A stretch of 45,000 nt of DNA from positions 1-45,000 of the forward strand of contig JBBHKE010001197.1 of the NCBI GenBank assembly GCA_037447655.1. The letters are read 5' to 3'. A program made the translations under genes and the position numbers. Within the stretch, counting starts at the first letter, position 1; each line of letters opens with the position of its first letter. Positions 1 through 10,357 of this stretch are shown piece after piece. A model generated the notes under the pieces. The model was not told the DNA's origin. It was given only the letters and a program-made list of their open reading frames with translations, and did no database searches. The stretch comes from Zygnema cylindricum (Eukaryota > Streptophyta > Zygnematophyceae > Zygnematales > Zygnemataceae).

Positions 1-765
1 GACTAGCCAGCCGTCTTATCTTATAGTCTAGATACTGTGCTACAATACATTGGGTTTGATAAACATATAAATGGATATTAGTGGACTAAGACAATTGACG
101 CAATTATGGGAGTGTAACACAGGTTCAGTTAGGTATTTTTGCAAGCGCACGGATAGCACGAAATTAAGTGGTGCGAACACTCAAATTCAACGACGCGAAG
201 TAAAAGTTGGTTAACATAAAATGGCTCCCATCCAAGCCGCCATTACAGAATGGACGACTTGGCTGTTTACGATAGTCACATCACCGGACGCCACGTGGCA
301 CTCTATCAATAATTGGCAAAATCTGCGAGAAATCTGGAGATAAGTCTAGAGGTGACGGCGCCCTCTCCATGGCCATGTCGTATAGTGGCCGTACATGAAG
401 TACATCGGCAGTAGTACCTTTTTGTACTGTACAGTCATCTGATTGGTTTAGTAACTCAGTACTAAGGGGTTTAGAGAGGAGTTTAGGACTTAGAGAATTT
501 CGAGTAGGTAGACGCCCCTCTCCTAGAGAGCTTTTATAAAAACTGGCATCTTTGTCTTTTTGATAATGAATCGCCTAGTTGGGCGTTTTGAGCATTTTTT
601 CTTGCATTGGGCTCAGGGGAGTCCAACCTTCATAGGGGAAAGGAAGTCAAATTCATTGCCTCTCTGGGTAATTGTTGCTCTAAGAGGAAAAGAGGTATCT
701 AAAATAATCCTAGAGGCTTCAAGCAATGTGCATATTTTGTGTACCGATGGAGGTCAAAGATTTGC
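1..765 (-). repeat. tRNA-arm repeat family, copy A (cut by the window start)
   Basis: Read on the minus strand, this stretch matches the 5' two thirds of the repeat at 34203-35378. The shared parts are a terminus like CTGAGRCCTCC near 750-765, the segment with CCCCTGAG, the TAGGTAGnCGCCnCTCT stretch, and the GTAC-rich block around 360-440. Near base 10-40 it reaches a GGATAAAGC/ATAAGACA-like box that precedes the T-arm hairpin in other copies. The 3' part lies outside the window. I saw no coding capacity; the short ORFs here are incidental. The family is not one I can name. Confidence 0.6.
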
Positions 766-961
766 ACAGGTGGTTGTTTGCGAGAGTTAAACTCAAAGTT
801 ATACTTAGTACGTAAATTAGTGGCTATTTTCGTGCCTTGAAGACCATCATGCTGTACAGGCCTCATGGCTGCAAGGCTCTTGTCGTACTTTGTTAAAAGG
901 ATGTAAGCTTGTTATAATAGAAAACAATACAGGTTTCAGTTGTTTGAACGTTTTTTTGCAG

Positions 962-1335
962 CTAGCGATGCAGAAAGGGGAGGGCATCGTGGACCTCATG
1001 AAAGCCACGGTGAAAGAAATCATGGGTTTTGTGGACATAACTCTAGGAAAAGAAAAACACTCAAAGAAGGACGTGAAAGCTTTGAAGACCAATGTGAAAC
1101 GTTAGAAGATGGGCGAGGTAAGCCTTTTGGTTTATGTTGTTTGCAATTCCTACCTTGTCTATTTCCAAATGCTATATTCTTACGATGACCTTTAGTTTTA
1201 CTTAATTGAGTCATCAACAACATTGTCGAGACATTTTATGAAATATGTGTTTTTGATGTAGAGCTTCAAGAACATCATCGACTTCATGGACATCATGAAG
1301 GCCATAGAGGATCTCGTGAAAGATGTGATAGATAT
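962..1335 (+). pseudogene. Two exon-like fragments between repeat copies
   Basis: Two stretches look like exons. The first (962-1117) follows a pyrimidine-rich TTTTTTTGCAG acceptor and ends at a good GAG|GTAAGC donor. The second (about 1261-1335) follows GATGTAG. In one frame both read as amphipathic helical peptide rich in I, M, K, D and V, for example IVDLMKATVKEIMGF and IIDFMDIMKAIEDLV. The first fragment in that frame stops before the donor, while a second frame is open through it. The two fragments resemble each other, so they may be duplicated exons. I do not recognise the family. They lie between repeat copies A and B, so a captured or stranded host gene piece is possible. No start codon or full gene can be defined. 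Confidence 0.25.
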
Positions 1336-1337
1336 GC

Positions 1338-2267
1338 AATTCTGAGACCTCTTTAGGTACTCAGAGCAAACAGCTCTCACAAAACCCCTAGGATAACACT
1401 AACCCCTTTGAGTTTGAACAAGACTGAATGCCACCCTGGCATACAACTGACTAAACTAACTTCACCGAAGAGAAGGCAAGACTCCCCTGAGTCTGCCACA
1501 AAAATTATAAGCAATTTGCTCCTCTGAGTTGTTAGTTATTAGTGGTCAAAGATGACCTCTCTAATATAGATGCACTCTGAGAGAAAAACGACTACCTAAG
1601 AATTGTCGAAGGCCTAAAACCCCTCTCTAAACCCCCTTTTAATGAAATACGACACCAATAAATGACTGTGCCGTTAGAAGGGCACTGTCGAAGCACTTCT
1701 GTACAACTTCTGTACCGCATGACCATGAAGTTGACGGCCATCCGAATTGTCTAAGATGCTCCCGCAGATGTCGTGAACCAATGAGATAGCGCCACGTGTC
1801 ATATGGTGTGGCAGTGACCAAGAATCGCCAAAACAGCCATTCCGCGATGTCGGCTCATACCATGGTCGTCCAATGTAAATCGACTTTCAATACAAGTCGT
1901 CGAAATAAATGTTCTCAACATTTATTTCGTGCGTTACTTAATGTACAACGAAATCTATGCTCTAAAGTTTTTTTCTATCAGTTTAATGAAGTTACCTGTG
2001 TGTACATGTTTAAGTAGCTAGCGTACCCTATATATCTCAGCACAGTTCTTGGACTATAAGACAAAGCCAACGACTACGGACATTTTTTTTTTACTGACAG
2101 TATATAGTAGGATCAAATATTCGTTTTGGCAGCCCTTTTGGTAAGTCTAACCTGGACTGCTTCTTGCCCCCTTAGAAAGCTTTAGGCAGCCATGGCTCTA
2201 ACTCTCTCTCTCCAGTTTTTAGTGACTTCGACAAGTGTGGGGACTAAAAAGTGGAATAAGAGGCAGG
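1338..2267 (+). repeat. tRNA-arm repeat family, copy B
   Basis: This copy begins at the family terminus TTCTGAGACCTCnTTnGG and runs through the same ordered blocks as copy D (34203-35378). The blocks are a CCCCTGAG region, a GTAC-rich segment, a hairpin-forming segment with CGAAATAAATGTT at 1901-1913 and its complement at 1917-1929, a TATA-like segment, a GACTATAAGACAAAGC box near 2050, a decayed T-arm (GGATCAAAT near 2110) and the 3' module GGCAGCCATGGCTCTAACT at about 2185. It ends directly against copy C, in the same orientation. It is non-coding. Confidence 0.6.
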
Positions 2268-2268
2268 T

Positions 2269-3079
2269 TGCTGAAACTCTGAGGCCTCCCTAGGCCCTCA
2301 TAATATGCAGCTTATACTAAGCCCCTATGATAACCCTGACCCCCTTGGTTTTCAACTAGAATAACTGCCACTTTGGCAGGCAACGACTCTAATAGCCTCA
2401 ACCCTGTGAAGATAAGACTCCCCTAAGTCAATAGCAAAAAGAATCAAGTGATTTGCTCCCATAAGCAGTAAATCCTTGATGGTCAAATATGACATTTTGT
2501 AAAGAAGCACTCTGGGAGAGAGGTGACTACCTAAAATTTGCCTAAGTCTAACCCCTATCTAAACCCTCTACTACTAGAGTACAGTACCAATCAAAACAAT
2601 GAATCGTACAAGAAGGTACTGGTGTCGGAGTACTTTATGTACGGCCATTATACGACATGTCAAGGAATTGACGCCGTCATATCCAGACTCGTTCTGGTGC
2701 TCTCCGAAGATGCCGCAAACCAATGAGGTAGCGCCACATGTCACTTGGTGTGGTAGTGAACAAAAACCGACAAAACTCCCATTTCGCGATGTCGGCTTCC
2801 ACCTTGGCCAACCAATCCAAATCACCTTTTAATTCTAGCCGTCAAAACAAATGTGCGGTATATTTGTTTCGTGCGATACCCTCGTCCGTACTATGTATGC
2901 GTCTATGTGCTAAGGGTCTATTTGCTCAGTTAAATGAATTTCTCTAAGGGTGCATCTCTAAATAGCTATCGCACCCTTTATATCTCAGCACAATTCTTAG
3001 CCTATAAGACAAAGCTAACGGCAAATACATAGCTGATGGACAGTAGGTACCATGATCAAATCCTAGGTCCAACAGCAAG
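2269..3079 (+). repeat. tRNA-arm repeat family, copy C (interrupted by copia-1)
   Basis: This is a second direct copy that starts with CTGAAACTCTGAGGCCTCC immediately after copy B. It carries the same internal blocks, including a hairpin (AAACAAAT 2845-2852 pairing with ATTTGTTT 2862-2869). It also has the structured tRNA-like end: stem GCTGATGGAC (3032-3041), a T-arm-like GATCAAATCC, and the partner strand GTCCAACAGC (3067-3076), with 9 of 10 pairs intact. The copia-1 insertion at 3080 truncates it; the 3' module with GCAGCCATGG is missing. Confidence 0.6.
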
Positions 3080-4195
3080 TGTTGTTTTTAAAAGTCAGTT
3101 TCGTGCGTACACGAGAGTTTGTGCATAATTACTAATTGGATTTAGTATGGAGGTTCAAATTGATTCACGCATTAGAGGAGCGAACGTACGGATATATTTT
3201 AAGTGACCTAAAAGACTCATTGAGTGGTGTGAACAAGCATTGACAAATGGATGGTGGATCGCGAAGCGATCCGATGTGGAATAAACGAAATGTTGAAATA
3301 GGTGCCGCCAGTACGGCGGAGCTGCGTCGCAGACAAGACAACACAGCTGCGATTATTTTGGATGAATACGCGCCGCCGGTATGGAGCGGCTGCGACGCAG
3401 ACAAGTCATCGAAGCTACGGTTAATTTGATATGATCCGTACGGAACACGCAGCTGACGTAGCTGCGGATAATATAACTAGTATAGATTCTGAGTAATGAT
3501 ATTTGTTTAGTGGTTGCTTAGTGGTAGCTTGGTTTTTGACGTACGAAGATTGCGGATATGTCGGTGTAAATAATATGTACGACACAGGTTTGTCTTTTTG
3601 CTAATTAATTTATTAGTGTAGATTTGTTCAGTCTAACATAACTCGAACTATTCGGGTATACTTACAATAGTTTAGGTAGATGGTAGATGATGTACGGCTG
3701 GTATGCCTCCATACATTCAGTTGTGAACTCTTTGAGTATAACTTGTAGGACTTAGAATATTTTGATTATCACAGTCACATTTATCAAAGCTATGGCACAC
3801 TGTTTTTTGCATCTTTGACCTGTTGTTGTGATCACTCTTTTTTGTGTTTTCATGTGATACTTTGTGAAGTAACACTATGATATAGAATCTGTATGCGTGC
3901 GAAGTTTCAATCTATTTTGTTATCTGTGTAAGATTCTGTGAGAAGTCAAAGTGGTTAGTTTGTAAAGTTGTCACTTGTTTTTGGGAAACTCTGAAGCTTA
4001 TATCTACCAGGTTCCTTGGTGGATTTGGCTGTACCTTTGGGAGTTTACATTGCCTATAGCATAATGCATATTGGTGCAGTTTGAGTGGATTTGGTTGATT
4101 GTGGAGCAATCTGTGATGTCTGAAACACAGCTGTTCAAGGGTAGTCTGTGGTGCTTCCGAGAGTAGTCCATGGCTGAAATAGGCTATGGACAATA
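3080..4195 (+). repeat. 5' LTR of copia-1
   Basis: The LTR is 1,116 bp and starts TGTTG. It is matched along its length by 6664-7776. It includes a block with TCGCGAAGCGATCCG and repeated GCAGCTGCG-like motifs. It ends GGACAATA. The left flank GCAAG is the target duplication. Confidence 0.85.
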
Positions 4196-4213
4196 GGTTA
4201 GTGGCCCACACCC

Positions 4214-4961
4214 ATGGCTACCGATAATTTATGGATCAAAATATCACTACTGGAAGTGTGCGCTCGAGAGCTACTTCTAGATGATGGAGCAAATGGATGT
4301 GGTGGACGGTACCTTGGTCGAAACATCAAATGGATGGAAAAGGAAAAATCATGTGTGTCTCAAGGTTATCAAGAACTCCTTGACTGAGGATTTGGCAATG
4401 TCATACCTAAGTTTTAAAAGGGCACCTGAATTATGGAAGTGCTTAGAATGTATGTATGCAAAGACGTCTTTATATCATTGGCTTAGTAGTGTTACCAAAA
4501 TAGTGGAACACAAGAATGTAGGAGTTAGAATGGAGAAACACTGTACTGACTTACAAGTATTATTTGCAAAAAACGTTTTGGCAGGAGGAAACTTTACAAA
4601 TGCTCAACAAGGTATCTTGTTGATGAGAAGTCTACCTAAAGAATGTAAGTGTGCACTAGATAGATTGACTTTGATTTATAAAAAGGATTGGAGCTTAACT
4701 ATGGCTAGACGAGTTGTTCTAGATGAAGAGGCTAATAGAAATGTTTTATCAACTGAAAGGAATATAAAGGAGTCTAAGTCCCAGTTTCAAAAAATTAAAG
4801 GTAATAGTGAGTTCAGAGATCGGCCAAAGAATTGTTTTTACTGTTATGATTTAGGACATACCTTCAGCGTATGTCCATCAAATAAAAGTACATGTGTTAC
4901 AGGGAATTACAGAGATGGATGGGACAACAACCTAGTCCAACCCCCAACAAGAAGGGAATAA
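4214..4961 (+). pseudogene. copia-1 gag, frameshifted
   Basis: Gag packages the element RNA into cytoplasmic particles. The long open part runs from the ATG at 4281 (226 codons). It ends with a zinc knuckle, CFYCYDLGHTFSVC, which fits CX2CX4HX4C. Upstream, the stretch from the ATG at 4214 reads in another frame as a typical copia gag start (a YHYW segment then LESYF), followed by a stop at 4278. The N-terminus is therefore broken by at least one frameshift and one stop. The copia assignment rests on the knuckle, the N-terminal W/Y pattern and the TGTTG LTRs. It lies right behind the 5' LTR. Confidence 0.65.
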
Positions 4962-5059
4962 AGTGCTTTCGTGAGTGAGAGGCAAGACTCGACAGATGCA
5001 AAAGACATACACCGTGTGTTGACGAATTTATTTATTTACCGACCTTTTGTGTTTTTCAG

Positions 5060-5962
5060 AATGAGGAGAAAGAGGTGACACAACAGGATCCGGTTATTGT
5101 CAATATTTCTTATGACAGATTGGTGAGTGACATAAACTTACTAAAGGAAGAGGCAACTACAATAAGAGAAGTCAGAGGAAGTGAAAGGCACATGGAAGCG
5201 GAAGAAACTGGAAAATATATTATCACTGAAAATAGTGAGGAAATAGAAGAGAGTGAAAAAAACTCGGTATGTGTGACTTATTCGTGTGATAAATTGGTGT
5301 GTGAGAATGACGTAGAGGGAGAAGAGATTCCTGAAGTAAGGGGAGTTAAAGAAGTAATATTAAAATTGGTTGAAGAATATTCGTTGGAAAAGGAGAACAC
5401 TGAAATGAAAACAGAACTTAGAGAAAGGGAAAAAGAAGATGATGAGATATGAAAGAGTGAATTTACACAAAATAGGGACTTCAAATCAGAAGTGGAAACA
5501 ACTGTGGGTTTAAAAATTATTGAACTCAGCAAAAAACATACAAAAACTGTTAAGAAAATGAGGCTAAAGAAGAAGATTCATAAGAGCGGAAAAAGTCATA
5601 AATTTGGAGGAATATGGAAAATAACAAAAAATACTAGGAAGAGGAAAGAGCAGCTAACTGAAAAGAGAGTCATAATTAATATATTGAAAATACATACACT
5701 TAAGAGAAGTGGCAGATCAATGGAAAAAGACCCAAAATTAGTGAGGAAAACTACACTTTATAGAGGTAATGGGAAGGGAAACCATGGAAAAATTACAAAG
5801 TCTATGAACAGATCAAGAAGCCATAAGAAAACTAGAAAAAGAGACGGATTGCAAAAAAACGGTTGGAGAAGAAACATGTTACAAAATCGATCACACCGAA
5901 GAACGCAACCGAGAACGCTGAGAGAATGTGTAATGCCAAAATGGGGAGACTTGAGCGACTAA
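5060..5962 (+). pseudogene. copia-1 second ORF, charge-polarised, one internal stop
   Basis: One reading frame is open from 5060 to 5962 except for a single TGA at 5450-5452. It has no ATG near its beginning. It follows a good acceptor-like TTTTTCAG (ends 5059), and a GTGAGT donor-like site lies near 4971 after gag, so expression by splicing is possible. The N-terminal half is very acidic and contains two similar segments (YDRLVSDIN..IREVRG and YSCDKLVCEND..IPEVRG). The C-terminal half is strongly basic, with many RSHKKTRKR-like runs, as expected of a nucleic-acid-binding tail. It matches no pol domain I know. The function is unknown. Confidence 0.45.
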
Positions 5963-6663
5963 TCAGGAAACTTTATGAGATTGTGGTACAGTAGTGTCAC
6001 TAACATATATCTAAAGGAATGGATGGCGTGGAAGTATCTAACAGGGGAGAATGTGCAGCAATTGTTTGATAAAAGTGTGTAGAAAATATATTTTCAACAT
6101 ATCTGATAACATGGCTAAGAGACGATTACGTGTGGAAATTCAGATTTATTGGAGAGTGTAATAGCATTAGCGTAGGGACAGTTTCGCGTTTATGGCAGAG
6201 GGGGAGCTGTTACAGGACGGATTTTCCAAAGTGGCAGTTTTCAAAAAGGCGCACGATGGGAAACTGCGACATCAACATAAGCAGTGGTGATGTGTTGGTC
6301 TTGCTAAATTTTTGAATGATGAGTAGTGGAGGTTGTGAAAGAGAACCTTTAATCTCTAAATATTTTTGTATATATCTCTATTAGAGTAGAAATATCGGCA
6401 TACAGAGTGGACTACTGAGTTTAAAGCTTTAGGGGAGTGTTGAATTTGAAAGTTTTAATACTCAGTAGATGAGGTTGTGAGGAGGAAGTTAAGGGTAAAG
6501 TGGAGCAGTTGCTAGGGCTGCGATGTTAAATTAGCGTAGCATGGCAGCATAGCAGTACACGCTGCGTATTCTATTCATACTGCGCTACGATGTCGAACTA
6601 GCACAGCATAGCGTTACACGCTGCAAATTTTTCCGGGTGTACGAAACTAAATTTTCCGGGGAG
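5963..6663 (+). other. copia-1 untranslated tail with polypurine tract
   Basis: There is no convincing ORF here. The segment 6510-6640 has repeated AGCGTAGCA/TACACGCTGCG motifs. The sequence AATTTTCCGGGGAG directly abuts the 3' LTR (6656-6663 is the purine-rich core), which fits the polypurine tract that primes plus-strand DNA in LTR elements. A similar AATTTTTCCGGG occurs a little upstream. Confidence 0.5.
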
Positions 6664-7776
6664 TGTTGTTTTGAAAAGTCAGTTTCGTGCGTACGCGATA
6701 GTTCGTAAGTAAGTACTACTTTGATTTAGTATGGACCTTCGAATTCATTCACGGATTGGGGGAGCGAACGTACGGATATAATTAAAGTGACATAAAAGAC
6801 TCATTGAGTGGTGTGAACAAGCATTGACAAATGGACGGAGAATCGCGAAGCGATCCGATGTGGAATAAACGAAATGTTGAAATAGGCGCCACCAGTACGG
6901 TGGAGCTACGTCGCAGACAGGACAACGCAGCTGCGGTTATTTTGGATGAATACGCGCCGCCGGTACGGAGCAACTGCGACGCAGACAAGTCATCGAAGCT
7001 GCGATTAATTTGATATGATCCGTACGGACAACGCAGCTGACGCAACTGCGGATAATATGACTAGTATAGATTCTAAGTAATGATATCTTTTTAGTGGTTG
7101 CTTAATGGTAGCTTGGTTTTTGACGTATGAAGATTGCGTAGATGTTAGAGTAAATACTGTGTACACAGATTTGTCTTTTTGCTAATTAGTTTATTAGTTT
7201 AGATTTGTTCAGTTTGACATATCTCAAACTATTCGGGTATACTTACAATAGTTTAAGTAGATGGTAAACTCTTTACGGCTGGTATGCCTCTGTACATTCA
7301 GTAGTGAAATCTGTGAGTATAACTTGACTGACTTATAATATTTTGACTATCACACTCATATTTATCAAAGCTATGGCAAACTATTTTCTGCATCTTTGAC
7401 CAGTTGGTGTGATCACTCTGTTAGGTGTTTTCATGTGATACTTTGTGAAATTATTCAATGATATAGAATGCATATGCGTGCCAAGTTTCAGTCTATTTTG
7501 TTATCTGTGTAAGACTCTATGAGAAGTCAAAGTGGTTAGTTTGTAAAGCTGTCACCTGTTTTTGGGAAACTGTGAAGCTTATATCTTCCACGTTCTTTGG
7601 TGGATTTGGCTGTTACTTTGGTAGTTTATATTGTCTATAGCATACTGCATATTGGTGCAGTTTGAGGGGATTTTGTTAATTGTGGAGTAATCTGTGCTGT
7701 CTGAACCACAACTTTTTGAGGGTAGTCTGTGTTGCTTCCGAGAGTAGTCCATGGCTGAAATAGGCTAAGGACAATA
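6664..7776 (+). repeat. 3' LTR of copia-1
   Basis: This is a 1,113-bp copy of 3080-4195, starting TGTTG and ending GGACAATA. It is followed by the target duplication GCAAG (7777-7781). Scattered substitutions and short indels separate the two LTRs. Confidence 0.85.
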
Positions 7777-7781
7777 GCAAG

Positions 7782-10357
7782 CCCCATCTCCCACATACAA
7801 CACATATCCAAAAGTACATCGCCTCATATGAGCATCTCCATAAGTGGCATTACTCCAAGTGGTGATGTCAGTATTGTCCCTACCCAAATGCAACCTTAGA
7901 TCCCTAGTCCCTATCAGATATCTAAGTTTTTCTAGTTGCCTCCCAATCCCTTTTAGTGGGAGCATTGAGACTCCTACTCAACACTCCTGTTCCAACTAAA
8001 TCTGGTCGAATGCAATTCATAAAGTAGATTAAGTTGCCCAGTACTTGTCTATAGGGGATAGTCTGCATGATTTTCTGCTCTTTAAGACCTAATTCATCAT
8101 CCAAAATAATAACTCCCTCTTCTAAACTCTCCTCACTTCCCTTTTTTAGTTCCATTGGAGTGGTACAACTATTAGCCTTGTCCATCTAAAAGTTTTCGAG
8201 CATATTCCTAATGGCCTCCATTTGAGTTAGTCTGATTGTTTTCCTATCTTTGTCTCTCTTTACCGGAATTCCCAAAATGTATCTTGCCTCTCTCTTATCT
8301 TTCATTTCAAATCTACTTTTTAGATCCGTTTTCAATTTGTTAATTTTATTCATGGGCTTACTCAATACAAGGAAATCATCAACCTAAATGGCAATAAAGA
8401 TGATGCTTTCTTTATCTTCAAAAAAAAAAATTGAGTGATCTGAACTGATCCAAATGTATCCCAGATCAGTAAAAACCTCATCAAGCTTCTTGTTACACTG
8501 TCGGCAACCCATAAAAGAGACTTGATCAATCAACATACTTTGCTCTCCTCTCTTTGCTGTAAGAATCTTTCGGGTTGTCCCATGAAGATATCCTATTCTT
8601 GCTCTCCATGCAGAAGGTTGTCTTGATTTCCATTTGGTTAATCGGCATACCTTGCTCTCCTCTCCTTGCTCCAAGAATCCTTGAGGTTGTCCCATGAAGA
8701 TATCCTCTTCTAACTCTCCATGCAAGAAGGTTGTCTTGATTTCCATCTGGTGAACCTCCATGTCTTCCACTGCCGCCAAACTGAGAAGGATACAGACGGA
8801 GGGAAATCTGACGATCGGAGGAAAGTTTTCCTCATAATCGATTCCCTCTTTTTGAGTAAACCCTCTGGCCACTAACCGTGCCTTATAGCGCTCAATGGAG
8901 TTATCTGGGTTGAGTTTTAGTTCAAATACCCACTTACACCCAATTGGCTTTCGAACAAGTGGGTTTTCCACCGATTCTCAGGTATCGACCGCCATAATTG
9001 AGGCCATCTCCTCATTAATGGTTGTCTTCCATCGGTTTGTCTTCGAATAGTTTATTGCCTCTTTATAAGATTGAGGTTTATCTGGATGAGACACTCTGGT
9101 TACCTTGTTATTAACTTGTTTTTCTTGAAGCCTTTTGTTGGTTCTCCTTCCTCCTTCAAAACTTGTCGCTGGAATAGATGGCTCTCGTGGATTCTTTATA
9201 GTGAGTTCAGCTTCTCCCCTCTCCATTGGTTTTGGTTCAATCTCCACCACATCTTCTGCTTCTGGCCTGTCTGTCACTTGAGATTCCACTACCGGTTCCT
9301 TCCCGGTCTGATTTGTACTTGCAAGATTATCATCTTCTCGGAAACCTGGATAGTTAGGGAGCTCAAAGTCATCAGAATTTTCTAACTCAAATCTGATTTT
9401 TATTGACTTTGTATACTTGAAGGGGTCCACAGATTTCCCTTCATCTATAACTACTAGGTGTGTAAGTAGAGTTATATCTTCCCTTCTAAGATCATAAACT
9501 CTATACGCTTTCACATCCTCATTATATCCTAGCAGGTATCCTGGTTTTCCTTTCGGATCTAACTTCCAGTTAGACCGATCTATATCTAGATTGAACACTT
9601 GACTAATGAAAACCTTTAAGTGTGATACATCCGATTTTTGGCCAGTTCATCTCTCATAGGGTGTTTTTCCTTTAAATGCCGAAGTATGAACTCTATTCTT
9701 GAGATAGGTGACGCAATTCATTGCCTGAGCCCTATATCTTTTTCCTATCTTCTTATCTGACAACATACTTCTAGCACTATCACTTAGTGTCCTGTTCAAC
9801 CTTTCGGCTACACCATTTTGTTCCGGATTTATTGGAATTGTCTTTTGATGCTATAATTCATCTTCTCTCAAAAAATCCTCAAACTGATTTGAGGTATACT
9901 CTCCCTCATTATCACTCCTCACTCTCTTGATTGGGGTTTCATGGAGTTTCTCACTCTATGCTTTGTATTGCTTAAAGTACTCTGGGTCTTATGATTTATT
10001 TTTCAGAAAATATACTCTTGAATATCGAGACCAATCATCAATGATGGTCATCATAAACCTCTTCCCTCCGGGTGATGGCACTTTTGCCGGTCCCCAGATA
10101 TCTGTGTACCAAATCTAGAACTTTTTCTCCTTTATAAGTGGTTGTTTTTGAAAAGGGTAACCTTTGTGCGTTACCTTCAGCACACCCACTACAGCCACTC
10201 AAATTCTCACTTCCTCTAAAATGAATCCCTTCCACTACTAACTGATCTAAATGCACATGTCCAAGCCTCTTACGCCACAACATTATATCATGAACACGAG
10301 CATAATAAAGTTTCCTCTTTTCATTGCTTAAAATTGTTGAAATTAACAGATTTCTAG
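7782..10357 (-). pseudogene. Ty1/copia pol remnant (copia-2)
   Basis: On the minus strand the fragments follow the order of copia pol. First comes a GAG-pre-integrase segment (LWRKRLGHVHL then CSGCAEG, ~10283-10160). Integrase follows: a DIWGP and DDWSRY frame near 10100-10010, a SDNEGEY segment near 9910, and NGVAERLNRTL near 9800. Then come the integrase C-terminal and linker region (9598-8978) and reverse transcriptase (GCKWVFELK, RYKARLVARGFTQKEGIDY, 8971-8330). An RNase H fragment extends to ~7785. Several frameshifts and stops are visible, and the Y of the catalytic YVDD is a TAG. A ~113-bp tandem duplication disrupts the RT (8525-8750). Neither LTR is recognisable. The left end meets copia-1 and the right end meets repeat copy E. 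Confidence 0.85.
8525..8750 (-). repeat. ~113-bp tandem duplication inside copia-2 reverse transcriptase
   Basis: The segment from TGCTCTCCTCT to CTTGATTTCCAT occurs twice, at about 8541 and 8653 and offset by ~112-113 bp. The two copies have small differences. The period is not a multiple of three, so the second copy reads out of frame and the enzyme is broken here. Confidence 0.75.

Larger units (their letters stand above)
3080..7776 (+). mobile_element. Non-autonomous Ty1/copia-like LTR retrotransposon (gag-only, copia-1)
   Basis: This is a complete element 4,697 bp long. Both LTRs start TGTTG and end CAATA, a near-perfect inverted terminal pair. The target duplication GCAAG is present on both sides (3075-3079 and 7777-7781). 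The internal region is only about 2.47 kb. It holds a gag with a CCHC knuckle and a second charged ORF, but no protease, integrase, reverse transcriptase or RNase H. A purine tract (CCGGGGAG) lies just before the 3' LTR. It should therefore depend on enzymes from another copia element. The copia pol at 7782-10357 is a possible relative, but no link is shown. The LTRs differ at many scattered sites, so the insertion is not recent. Confidence 0.85.
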
